DNA of 64,000 nt from Cryptomeria japonica. Its lineage: Eukaryota; Streptophyta; Pinopsida; Cupressales; Cupressaceae. Below the pieces are notes generated by a model. That model ran no database searches and was not told the DNA's origin. It saw only the letters and a program-made list of their open reading frames with translations. Below are positions 22,331 to 32,846 of this stretch, one piece after another. The translations under genes and the position numbers were made by a program. Location: positions 605,106,177 to 605,170,176 of the forward strand of contig NC_081405.1 in the NCBI RefSeq assembly GCF_030272615.1, written 5' to 3'. The number at the start of each line of letters is the position of its first letter. The first letter of the stretch is position 1.

Positions 22331-22683
22331 AGTTAATAAAGATATTTAATAGAGGAGATATTTAATAAAGATATCATCTTTTAAATTAAGAAATGGGTAG
22401 GAGATTAAGAATACAAACCTTCCATATTGCACACTTCAAGGTATATTAAAATCAGTTTAAAGTGTATTCATTTAGGGACCTTTCATAAAATATTCTCAAT
22501 TTACATATCATAAATGGATCTTAAAATATTCATTGTTTATAATGATCAGAATTTGGTTGTTCCATACACCTTCCTTTACTATTTTAAAAATATCATCGAC
22601 CAAAATATTGTGCACCAGTAGTATGGAGTGCATTTCATCTATTTTATGTCTAAATATTTCATCATACCACTTTCTTTTCAAAG

Positions 22684-22896
22684 GTGACTGATCGATTGCG
22701 GCGTTTGGGTAATGCATTCCAAATAGATCTAGTTGCATACCATTTATCTATCTTGATTAAAGACTTTTATCCTGATGGCATTAAATTAAAGTTCTTTCTC
22801 TATTTTTTGGTGATCTCTGGAGCAGAGGTTGCTTTGCATCGACTTGGGATGCATTTAACTTGTGTTGTATCTGCGAAAATATGTATCCTAGGATGA
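22684..22896 (+). pseudogene. DRM-type methyltransferase fragment, motif X to motif I
   Basis: One open frame reads TDRLRRLGNAFQIDLVAYHL, then LIKDFYPDGIKLKFF and GAEVALHRLGMHLTCVVSA. This spans the DRM segment from motif X to the S-adenosylmethionine-binding motif I (normally GIGGAEVALHRLGI). The usual LFSGIGG has decayed to YFLVISG. It overlaps the left arm of hairpin unit 2 and is best explained as a retained exon fragment. Confidence 0.85.
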
Positions 22897-23115
22897 TGCA
22901 ATGCAACCTTTGCTCCACCAATACCAGATAGAAGAGAAAGTACTTTAATTTAAAGCCATCAGGATAAAATTCTTTCAAGACATATACAAGGTATAAAAGG
23001 AAGCCTACCCTATCATTTGAAGGGGTCTACCTACAATTCAAGTGATCTCTTAGTTATAAAATCATTTCAATTCCAAGTGAACAGGCAATCAAGCATTGAA
23101 GGAGAATTCAAGTTG
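22745..23115 (+). repeat. Hairpin unit 2
   Basis: Direct repeat of 21955-22330. Inner arms 22767-22850 and 22884-22969 are complementary over about 80 bases with scattered mismatches. The size and arm length resemble a young plant microRNA or siRNA precursor. Confidence 0.85.
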
Positions 23116-23392
23116 GTGCAGGTGCATTTGGAAGACAAAAGGACTCAATGAAGCCATTAAAGACTTTTGAAGGTCTTAGGAGTGAAGATCCAATCAATTA
23201 TGATGTCTTAAGGGGGCAGCCTTAAACAACACACACTAAGCTTTGACTGCTTAGGTGTGTTGTGGGCCCATTCCTTCCCTTGACGTCCCTTCCCGTTTGT
23301 TTCTGTTAAAAAGACAATCATAGTTAGCATTTGAATTCAAACAGTGTTCTTGCGTTTGACTGCATAGAACAAAGCAAATGACATAAGAAACT

Positions 23393-23440
23393 CTCATCTA
23401 CCTCACAGCTGTCATAGAATACCTCCCTGAGGAGATATTC
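23393..23440 (+). pseudogene. Possible histone H2A fragment
   Basis: Forty-eight bases encode LIYLTAVIEYLPEEIF. The central helix of histone H2A has the pattern YLAAVLEYLAAEIL, so 10 of 14 positions agree. The match does not extend to either side. It may be another captured scrap or chance. Confidence 0.3.
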
Positions 23441-23561
23441 TCATGTCCTTTCCTGCTTTATGCTGTCGATGAAATACATAAGCGTCCTCACAATGCAGTC
23501 AATGCAACAAATAGATTTCCATTTCGATCAGTTTTATTTGCCAACGTACTCTTTACCTGTA

Positions 23562-23945
23562 CCAAAATGGGAGCTTTGGAACAGAGTATGGGCTTCCATC
23601 AAAGTAGAAGGTAAGGGAAATTAATATCAGATGCTTATGGTTGGAAATGCTCTGTTTGACATGTTTGGAAAATGTGGAAGTATAGACATGAAAGCAGATG
23701 AACTATTTAGTGAGATGCATCAAAGAAACACGATCTAATGGAATGCTATGATTGCAGGATATGCACAAGATGTGTTTGAAATGGATTTAGAAACTTCCAA
23801 CCAAATGTGATTAGTGAGTATAGATGTTGTAGTGCAACTGTCCAGGTACACATGCATGCAAAATATGTAAGCTTAGATAAGGCACATGAACTATTTGACA
23901 TAATGCCTCAAAGATCACCCAATATCCAATTACGGTTGGGAGAAT
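23562..23945 (+). pseudogene. Pentatricopeptide-repeat (PPR) protein fragment
   Basis: Reading across frameshifts: KMGALEQSMGFHQ, then VGNALFDMFGKCGSIDMKAD, ELFSEMHQRNTI, WNAMIAGYAQ and, later, HAKYVSLDKAHELFDIMPQR. These are consecutive PPR motifs of the plant PLS type, proteins that bind organelle RNA. A stop replaces the Ser before WNAMIAGYAQ and the frame is lost after it. It is a captured or processed fragment within the CACTA element. Confidence 0.8.
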
Positions 23946-25700
23946 GAAAACATCAATTTTTTGATAATCTTAAATATTTCTTTATTCATCACTATAAATC
24001 TATTATGAATTTAGTCTCAATATTGCAGAAATTTATTCTATTATGAATGCAATATTTAGGGATGTAATCTTTATATATATTTTTTAATTAGGAAAAGGTC
24101 CTAATAGAATCCCCAACTAATTAATCTAGAGAAAGATACCACTAAAGAAAGAAATTCAATCCTCACCACTATGGTCTTGAAGGCTTTTAAGACACTTGGA
24201 TTCCTATTTTGGCCCGCTTTTCCTTGACCCTATGTTAAGATAGTAAACTAGTTTGAGAGAATCTATTGGGTGGGAAATTGTGTATGGTTGCAATTATTTT
24301 CATGCATGGAAAGTGATTTAAAGTTTGGACCAATAGAGGATAAGTATTTCTTGAACCTTCAAGGACATGTGTAGAGCACTGCATGGATGTTTCTCCATTA
24401 TTGAACTCTTTGAATATGTAAGTAAATTATTTTTGGTTGATGACACAGTAAGTGTGGTATTTGTCTTTTCGATATGTTGTGGATAATATTAATCAAATAT
24501 GGAATTTTTTTGATGCTATATACACTATGTTTTGGATTGAATTTAGGTAAGCAAAGAGGTAATGGAAGAGTAAAAGAGGTACACAAAGGCAAAAGAGTGA
24601 AATAGGTGGTTTGGGATGGAGGTTACAAGTATATATGATAATTCGTATGGATAATTTGTTGTCTATAAAGAGGCAAATAAGCTATCACAACTTCAACATG
24701 AATGAATGCCTCATCTACAGAAGCAAAAGGTACCTCTAATGGTTTCAAAATTTGTCAAAATAGTTATGATATACCAAATAATCAAGTGGAATATCCTTTA
24801 GGTAACTAATATTATCTTCAAACTATTTATTTTGATTTTCATCATATCCTTTCCATGTGCATTTCCCTTGGTTTTAGTCCCATTTTTTCTTTATTTTATT
24901 CAAAACAAAATTTATAGATGCCTCTACTTGTCTCACCACTCATTAATTGTTTGGGATTTTCATTCCATTCACCAAGGTTGGCATCTATTCTAAGACTTTG
25001 TGTCTTGGCCAAGCTAAATCATTTGCCTCTAGTTTCTCTCCAATCTAGTCACCTAGTAGCATGTGAAATCTATCACTTCCTAATTATTATTCTCTCCATC
25101 TTGTTAATGACCATTTCATTAATGAATCCTTCCTCGTAATTTTGGATAAGTGAGACAATGTTAGCTCAAGGAATCTTTTCAATCCTCTTTCAAGATTCTT
25201 TCCCAAGTAATAATCTTGCATATTGGAAAATAAATTACGCTTCTATTTTTCCAAGCTACTCTTCCTTATAATGTTTAGATTTATTCTAAAGTGCTCATTG
25301 TGACTCATGTTTACTACTCTTCCTATTAGTCTCATTTCAATATCTCCTACCAAAATATGGAATGATTACATTTATATTTTATTTGTGTCTCCTAAATATC
25401 CACAAAATTTGGAACAATAATACAATTTTTTAATAATATTTAATTGTAAAAGAAAGGATTAAAATGAAACTAAACACTCTAAATAAATTAATCAAGGTTA
25501 AAGGGATAAACTAGGATCAATTCATGAAGGCAAGATCTGTTATCTCAAAATTAATAGATTCATGCAAGAAAAGAAATATTAAATCTAGAGATAAAATTCT
25601 TGAAAAATTTAGCTAGCTAAAAGTGAAAGAATGTTGTCAAGCTCTCATTTTCGCATAGACTGGCAAAGGTTGTAGAGGAGAAATCACTATTGAACTTACC
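23946..25700. other. Unassigned stretch of the CACTA interior
   Basis: About 1.75 kb, AT-rich, no coding region or repeat I can support. Confidence 0.5.
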
Positions 25701-25704
25701 CCTG

Positions 25705-25763
25705 TCTCATATAACCCTATGTTGGCTAGGCCCCACAATAATTAGAAGATCCTAATTACTATT
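25705..25763 (+). repeat. 55-60 bp direct repeat, copy 1
   Basis: CTCATATAACCCTATGTTGG and the following bases to CCTAATTACTA recur at 26178-26237 with one mismatch (CACAATAAT against CACCATAAT). The intervening 415 bp holds two copies of GGGTAAAGACCCA. Confidence 0.85.
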
Positions 25764-26177
25764 GTCCTAAACCTTGCATTGATCGTCACAATTTCACAGT
25801 GAATTGAGTTAATTAGTCCATTAACGAGATTAGGAAAGAGTTTGGTATTGAGTTAGGTGTTGGTGGAAGGTTTAAGGAGGTACACTATCATCATAATTAA
25901 TGTTAGAGAGTGTTGTGTGAAGAAGAATGGCCATGAAAGGAGTGACTGTCCTAAGTGCTTGAGACTGTCACAAAAAGTGAGTGTTGCAGCAGTGAATCTT
26001 CCTTTGACCTTTGTGTGTTTGTGAGGGTAAAGACCCATGGTGGTATATGTTGAGTGGTTGGGAGGGTAAAGACCCACATATCAACTATCTACTTTGACAT
26101 CCTAGCATGGTGTCCACCTACACTAAAACCTTGTGGGCACTCTCTGTCTAATACTAACATATACATAACATGTGCCT

Positions 26178-26237
26178 CTCATATAACCCTATGTTGGCTA
26201 GGCCCCACCATAATTAGAAGATCCTAATTACTAAAAA
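26178..26237 (+). repeat. 55-60 bp direct repeat, copy 2
   Basis: Second copy of the repeat at 25705-25763. The arrangement may mark a tandem duplication or a short insertion; no terminal repeats were seen. Confidence 0.85.
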
Positions 26238-27281
26238 CACTAGATTATCCCCTAAAAGGTTGTTGAGTCATATAAGGCCTAGCTTGATAGCCCTATAGTT
26301 TCTCATACCTAAAATATCCTTGTGTCTATGATGGTCAAATGTGACTACCCTATGGCCTCTACTATGCTCTAGTAGACCTTTGTCCCTAATATTGATACTA
26401 TTGGGTTTTTCTTTGTAAATCATATAGTAAGTCTAAATTATACTTTGAAGGATGGGGAGGCCTATGGACACTTTAGTCCCTTAATCAAGGTTACAAACTT
26501 GTCTCATGCCTCTTGTGTCCTCCCATGAACCTCCTTTTCCATAAGAGACTTTGCCATAGCAACCCTAAAGTCATTTGGATTGGCCATGTGTAGGAAAAAT
26601 AAATTTTTGGGCTTTCCACCCCTAATGAAATAATTGACAAGTAACTTGCCTTGAATGTAATCTACAAACTACAAGAACTCCAAAAACTAACTCTCATGTT
26701 GAGCCACTATGAAACCTTATTATGTAAATTGTGAAACTCATCTATGCATCTCTGTCAAAAATATTTTGAAATAGAACACACTTTGAAGCACTCCAAAATG
26801 GTATTTGGAGAGGGTTTCCAATGTGAGTTGGTGCATTTTATCCTCCCAGTACCACAAGGTGGAAGCAAGTCCTCTCAAAAATTGCATTGAAAATTATGCC
26901 TTTAGGTTGCTCACATATAGATGCAACCCAAAGCATAAGTCCAAGCTAATTAGTAAACATGACTTATCCTCAACCCCATTTGTGGATCTTAAAAATGTAG
27001 AGGATTGGAGATGAAGCAACTCTCGAATATGATCCTTTGGCTCATGATATGTGCTTGCTATAGTCTATACCTCTTGTATTTATGCATGATGAGGCTAGGT
27101 AATGTGTATTGATCAATATTCTATCTCCTCTATATGTATTTCCCAAATTCAAGGCGAACTCCTAATAAGCTCCCAAGATGCAAGTATATGCTCCTCTACT
27201 ACAAGTGGATCCTCATGGCTTGTAAGATTTGAGGTCCATACTCGGGCTACTCATCTTGGTGAAAACTCTCAAAGTGATATG
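26238..27281. other. Unassigned stretch of the CACTA interior
   Basis: About 1 kb with no recognisable coding motif. Confidence 0.5.
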
Positions 27282-27617
27282 ACCCTTCCTTCCATTTCCT
27301 ACACCTATTTTCTAACCCACACCTCATAACCTTTACCTCACTTCCTATCATTATTACCTTCCATCTACCTTTCATATCCCCTATCTTAACCTCCTCCACT
27401 TTCCTACATCATATCCTACACCTTAACCTCATACACACTTACTTTTACTTCACCTACCTAACCCCATTCCATCCTTCACATCCTTTTATCTCCCCCCATT
27501 CACTTTCCTACCTTCCAAACTCCTAACATATCTTAACTTACTCTTTTACCATTACATCCTTCATCACTTACCTCCCTATCTTATCCTAACCCACACCTCA
27601 TAACCTTATACCTCTTA
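27282..27617 (+). repeat. 336-base stretch without a single G
   Basis: Every base from 27282 to 27617 is A, C or T. Words such as CCTTACCTC, TTCCTATC and ACCCACACCTCATAACCTT recur; the last is found at both ends (about 27315 and 27588). It looks like a degenerate C/T-rich tandem repeat. Coding is ruled out by lack of any conserved frame. Confidence 0.9.
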
Positions 27618-28741
27618 GCTTCCATTTTATACCACCTTCCTAATGGTACACTTATGCTCCCCTCCAAAACACCGAGAAAAAATAGCACTTGATCACTACA
27701 CATTGCTCTCACGGTTCTGCAGTAGGGATTTTCTATCACTACCATATATACTAGCATCCATAATTAGGATATATTTTACATAATGGCACTTGATCACGCA
27801 GATTTAGGTCATCCATCCCCTTAATTAAGATATATTTTAAATATGGAAAGTAGTGTTAATATGTTTTAGGCTAACTATATTGTTCATTATTTAAAATGCA
27901 GTGTTTAAATAATACATGATTGTAGGATTGTTCAATAGGTTTAGGTCTTGTAAGAAATTCTTCTTTTAAATCGATCATATCATATTACAGAAACCTCTCA
28001 GCATCTCTGCTATTGCCAATTAATTTGATAAATATATAATAAAATTTGAATCTAAATATTTGAATATGTATAACAATGAATTTGTTGATTATACCCTACC
28101 TTTTTCCTACAACAATTAAACCATTCCTACATCCTACAACAATTAAACCCATAGGGAACTATGTCCACCTCCCTCCTTCATGTTCATCAGGGGACAACCC
28201 CTACCTGCATGTTCCCTATTGTGATCCCCTAATATGCACCGAGACAACGTGAACTAAGATACCTTGGGAGGGCCTTTTGGTAGGAACTCGTTCGTTTGAC
28301 CGGGAAGGGATGCTTACACGAATAGTTGTGGTTGAAGCCAATGAAGATGGATAGAGATTCGATAGTGAGTGTCCGCCTCCACTTCCACCGAATCATACTC
28401 CATCGCCACTTCTAGCCTGAGCTGTAGAACCGGTTGGTTTCACACCAATGATCTTCCCCACCATGATTAAACCCATAGGTTCGCTATAGAGGTGGGACGA
28501 ATGAGAGGCGGGATTTATGAAATGACTTGGTCTTTTCATTTTTTTTTAAGTAATGCACACGGTCATCAGAATTTCGATGAACGTGGGCACTTTTTCTAAA
28601 AAAACCCAAATGTCATTGCTAATTCCTTCTCCATCGAAACCAAATGTTGCATTATTGTCAGAATTCTGACGAAATTGGGCATTTTTTCAAAAAAAAATCA
28701 AGTTTGATCACAATATACCTTCTCTGTCGAAAACCTCCGTC
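27618..28741. other. Right subterminal part of the CACTA element
   Basis: 28080-28460 includes CCTACAACAATTAAACC twice and a GC-richer block that may be captured DNA of unknown origin. 28540-28741 holds subterminal words (TCAGAATTTCGATGA, GTCAGAATTCTGACGAAA, TCGAAAACCTCCGTCGAAA) that echo the left end. No transposase. Confidence 0.6.
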
Positions 28742-28767
28742 GAAATTTTAGGCTAAATATATTAGTG
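28742..28767 (-). repeat. CACTA right terminal inverted repeat
   Basis: The minus strand reads CACTAATATATTTAGCC, the partner of the left end at 18987. AGG follows at 28768-28770. Confidence 0.9.
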
Positions 28768-30632
28768 AGGAATCTTCCTTGGTTACTCATCTAACAACAA
28801 GGCCTACAAGTGCTACAACAAAAGACTAAGGAGAGTCATTGAGAGTGTGCATGCAAGAGTTGATGAGGACATGCATAAAGGATACCAACCATAGATCAAT
28901 CGATATGATAACTCTAGTGATGAAGATGATGAAGCTCAGTCAAACATTGAACCAGAGGAAACATCCAAAAAGACCCCCAACCAGTATGTATAGATGAATC
29001 ACCCAGAAGATAAAATTATGGGAAATAAGAGTTATGGTGTGCTGAATAGAAGAAGACTTTCCTGGAATGATGAACAAGTCAGCCTATGCCTCATGACTGA
29101 AGTGGAACCCAAAACATTCAATGAGGCCAGCAAAAGACAAGAATGGATGGATGTCATGGAAGAAGAACTGCAACAGATTGAGAAGAACAAGACTTGGGAA
29201 TTAGTCCCTACACCGGAAGACAAGAACATCATTGGCACAAAATGGGTCTACCAGAATAAGATGAATGAAGAAGGTAAGATTGTTAGGCATAAAGCTAGAC
29301 TAGCATGCAAAGGATACTCTCAAGTAGAGGGGATTGACTTTGAGGAAACATTTGCACCAGTAGCTAGATTAGAAGCAATTAAAATGTTTCTAGCTTACTC
29401 TGCCTACAAGGGCTATAAAGTATACCAAATGGATGTTAAATCTTCTTTTCTGAATGGAAATTTGGAGGAAGAAGTGTACATGGAGCAACCAAAAGGGTTT
29501 CTGCTACATGATGATGAGACATTTGTGTGTCGGTTGAAGAAGGCCTTGTATGGTTTAAAGAAAGCTCCTAGAGCACGGTACTCAAAACTAGATCATTATC
29601 TGAAGGAGTAGGGATTCAAAAAGGGAAGTGTTGATAGCAATTTGTACATAAAGAAAGATGGGAACCACATGATCATTGTGGTTGTGTATGTAGATGACAT
29701 CATCTTTCGAGGCAACAAGGACACCCTCTACAAAAAATTGCTGATCAGATGCAGTCAGAATTTAAGATGTCAATGCTTGGTGAATTGACTTACTTCCTTG
29801 GTTTGCAGATATTACAAAAAGATAAAGGAATATTTATCTCTCAAATCAAGTATGCAAAGGAGATGTTGAATAAATTCCAAGTAGAAAATTGTAAACCGAT
29901 AAGTACCCTCATGGTGAGCAACAACAAATTAAGAAAGAATGATGAATCATCAGTGGTGGATCAGACTGTGTACATATCCATGATAGGCAGTCTAGTGTAT
30001 CTAACTACTTCAAGACCGGATATAGTTCAGGTAATATGCATGGTGGCCAGATTCCAAGCTCCACCAAAGCAGTCACATATGAATGTTGTTAGCAGAATTT
30101 TTAGGTACCTGCAAGGGATGCTCGACTATGGTTTGTGGTATCCTAAACAAGGATATTTTATCTTGGAAGCATACATTGATGCTGATTGGGCATGATGCAT
30201 TGATGATCGAAAGTGCACAAATAGTGGTGCATTCTTTCTAGGTGACCAGTTGGTCTCATAGCATAGCAAGAAGAAAGACTCGGTCTCTCTATCTACTCTT
30301 GAAGTTGAATACATTGCTACTTCTACATGCTTCTCTCAGGTGCTTTGGATGAAGCAGACTCTCAAAGACATATAGGTTGACATCATTGATCCTATTCTCA
30401 TCCAGTGTGACAATTCGAGTGAAATCAACATAACAAAGAATCCAGTCATGCATTTCAAAACAAAGCACATTGCTATCAAGTATCACTTTCTCAGAGAGAA
30501 GGTTGAAGGATAGGGGGTAAGGATGGATTTTGTTCCTATTGGCGAACAAGTAGCAGACATTTTCACCAAACCATTATCGGCAAGCACTTTTGAGTACCTC
30601 TGACACAAGTTGGGAGTTGTATCATCTGTCTA
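28768..30632 (+). pseudogene. Element B reverse transcriptase and RNase H
   Basis: The frame resumes after the CACTA element with FLGYSS. RT follows: [41 protein letters not shown] (first Asp) and YVDDII (catalytic Asp pair, about 29688). A frameshift near 29735 is followed by MSMLGELTYFLGLQI. RNase H has [43 protein letters not shown] and FTKPLS. Stops at about 28986, 29609, 30192 and later disable it. This enzyme would copy the element RNA into DNA. Confidence 0.92.
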
Positions 30633-30776
30633 GGAAGTCTTTATGTGGTTCAGGGGGAGCTTGGTATGGATCAAAGGGGGAGTGCATAGTACCCTTTGTC
30701 ATTGTGTCAAAGGGGGAGAAATTTACCAGTATAGAGTGTCTTGTGAGAAGTTGACATCAATTCCAATGGGGGAGAT
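30633..30776 (+). other. Element B polypurine tract array
   Basis: Four G-rich words occur in 130 bases: CAGGGGGAGC (30649), AAAGGGGGAGTG (30682), AAAGGGGGAGAA (30713) and CAATGGGGGAGATTG (30764), the last abutting the LTR. Repeated polypurine tracts are a known trait of Sireviruses. There is no room for an extra ORF between pol and the LTR. Confidence 0.75.
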
Positions 30777-30814
30777 TGTTGGCATTTTGGCATTTAGTTG
30801 TCATTGATGTCAAC
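30750..30814 (+). promoter_or_regulatory. Inverted repeat across polypurine tract and 3' LTR start (B)
   Basis: GTTGACATCAAT at 30750-30761 is the exact complement of ATTGATGTCAAC at 30803-30814. Compared with element A (GTTGCCATC / GATGGCAAC) both arms carry the matching change C to A and G to T. Confidence 0.7.
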
Positions 30815-32324
30815 CAGCATGATGGATATTTGCATGAGTGTGAGAAGACAGAATGAAGGGTTACCGATGAAACATAAACCAGTCTAAAGGATGGTTGCTT
30901 GTTTATGATGAAGAGGCAGAATGTTAAAAGTTATCACAAACCACTTGAGGTGAAGATGTGTTACTAGTATAGTGTGTGCACTATTAGTTAGCAGAAGAAG
31001 AAGGCCTTATCGATAAAGGTGTGTACCGGTATGATTTTAATAAATGTTCAAGTTTGAATCGACTCTTTGTCAGTGAGTGGAGTGATTGATCATGGTGATG
31101 CCATGTGGAGCCAAGGTGGAAAATAGGCAAAGGTTGGTAAAACCATCATCAACACGGTTGGTGAAACTGTCTGTCGATATAAATGAAACAACCACAAATC
31201 ATAGGATTGTAACTTACCATTGTGGCTCAAAGAAGAAACAATGATAGAGGAAGATCAGGGAGTAGTTGGTGCTTGGATCAATGCAAAGGAAATCCAATTT
31301 AGGAAGACCTTGAAAAGGAAACAGCTGAAGCGCTTTATGGGTTGATAGATTTCAAGGTAGGAGATCTTGTTTGAGATTGCTATTTTCAGCAAATATGCAT
31401 TGGATAATGGAAACCATGTACAGATACATCCTTGAAGGATAGGTGATTGATACAAGATAGGCTAGATTAGATCTCATGAAGATTGTGTCAAGAAGAGGAA
31501 ACCCTAACCGCTCTAAAGTTTGAATTACTTTCTGGCAGGAAATCACGGGATAAAAGAGGAGAGCTCTAAATAGAGGGTGTTGATGTTGTAGAGAAGAGGA
31601 AGAGAAAAGAAAGAGAGTTAGTAAAAGACAAGAATCACTAGCCTCAGAAATAGTTGTCGTATATATGAGCAAGCATATCAGTGAGAGGATTCTATCAGCA
31701 TAACTACAGTTTTGCACTTGAACCGAACCGGCAAGGTGTGGTTGAGCAGGCAGCATCCAAGTGTGACACAGAGTGTTGAGAGACTATGTGAGAGGGGGAA
31801 AAAAAATAACAGAGGACGAGAATCAGAGAAAGTAATCTCACAACAAGTAGTGTGAAATTATGTGGAGGAGAAAAGACTATCAACCGACAGTGAGTTAGTT
31901 GATCAAAGAGTTGCAGAAGTCATTTGCAACAAGAAGCCTTAATTGTATTCAAATAGTATTTCAATGTACATCACCAAGTTGAAGCTTGGTGTAGGGGTTG
32001 GTTCTTCTTGGGTTGGTGCCCTAAAAGTGCAGGGGTTGGTGCTCTAAATCTTTGTAATTTAGTGTTTTACCTGTGAGGCTAGATTGGAGCAGTAGTCTCT
32101 AGCAGCTTTTCTCACCGAGGTTTTTCCCACTTTGGGGTTTCCTCGTAGATCTAGTGTTGAGAGTTACATTTGTGTGAATATCTCTTTGGATTTATTTCTT
32201 GTTCTACTGGTTTGATTGTTTAGTGTTTAAGTGAATAACTGATATTCTGAAGTTTATTTGAAAGTGAAGAAGAAGTTAGGAACCACTGAGTCACCTCCCT
32301 CTTAGTGGTACTTTGTGTTCAATA
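30777..32324 (+). repeat. Element B 3' LTR
   Basis: 1,548 bp, TGTTGGCATTTTGG to GTGTTCAATA, then the target duplication TTTAG. A 28-base duplication of a GTGCAGGGGTTGGTG type near 32010-32045 is absent from the 5' copy. Confidence 0.92.
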
Positions 32325-32329
32325 TTTAG

Positions 32330-32846
32330 GACAGAGAAAAGAACGTTGCTACAAAACCACAACAAGGGTAATGTATTTCACCATTTTGCCAACTGGTATT
32401 GACTCCATGATGACCAAGATGTGAAACCGTGATTTCTCCATTTTGCAAGTGTGGACTCCACAACAACCAAGTCACTTGCGATATAGCGATGAAGTGTTAT
32501 GTGGAGTGAAGACAAAGATTTTTGCTATTTCACAAGAAGGGATCAAGTGGTCCCCATCCAACGTGCAATACCATGATAAAGTAAGTGATGGGGGAAGGGC
32601 TAGTAGGCTATTAATTAGGGTTATACGCATTCATTTATTCTAGCAAGCTTATTAGGGTATGTGTAGGATCATGAGGGGCCAAAATGTGGTGATGTGAAAA
32701 AAATGGCCTTCTCCACTCACCTAAAAACGTGAAAATATTTGTTGACTTTTTGCTTGGCTTGGATGTCAGTACATCTAGCCATGGCAAAAACCCAACCAAA
32801 TCAAATATCTGATTTTAATAAAATATTATATTAAAAACATATATAT
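32330..32846 (+). other. Continuation of fragment X and unassigned DNA
   Basis: The first bases should continue the truncated LTR of fragment X. I cannot place its end. From 32800 it is AT-rich, ending in the TATAT target of element E. Confidence 0.4.

Larger units (their letters stand above)
18987..28767. mobile_element. Non-autonomous CACTA (CMC) DNA transposon with captured genes
   Basis: The left end is CACTAGTATATTTGGGCC and the right end is its near complement, GGCTAAATATATTAGTG, with the 3-bp duplication AGG on each side (18984-18986 and 28768-28770). Three-base duplications and CACTA ends define the superfamily. The 9,781-bp interior has no transposase that I recognise. It carries DRM methyltransferase pieces in inverted repeats, a PPR fragment and other unknown sequence. 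Subterminal words such as CGTCGAAAA, TCAGAATTC and their complements recur at both ends. It sits inside the pol region of element B. Confidence 0.92.
14039..32324 (+). mobile_element. Element B: Ty1/copia retrotransposon, split by a CACTA element
   Basis: Starts TGTTGGCATTTTGGC and ends in a decayed TTCAATA (TTCAACA in the 5' LTR), with TTTAG on both sides (14034-14038 and 32325-32329). LTRs are 1,522 and 1,548 bp. Gag, protease and integrase lie at 15626-18986 and RT and RNase H at 28771-30632, the usual copia order. The 9,781-bp CACTA insertion lies just after the integrase core. Long LTRs, repeated polypurine tracts and a long gag with extra knuckles suggest a Sirevirus-like lineage, but the lineage is inference. 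Many stops make it inactive. Confidence 0.93.

Noticed and set aside
19838-22896. A working DRM methyltransferase
   Set aside because: Only fragments around motifs IX, X and I are present, with frameshifts and stops; the catalytic Pro-Cys motif was not found.
28080-28480. Captured gene in the right part of the CACTA element
   Set aside because: GC-richer sequence, but no frame gave a recognisable protein.
18987-28767. Autonomous CACTA element
   Set aside because: No transposase frame or motif was recognised in 9.8 kb.
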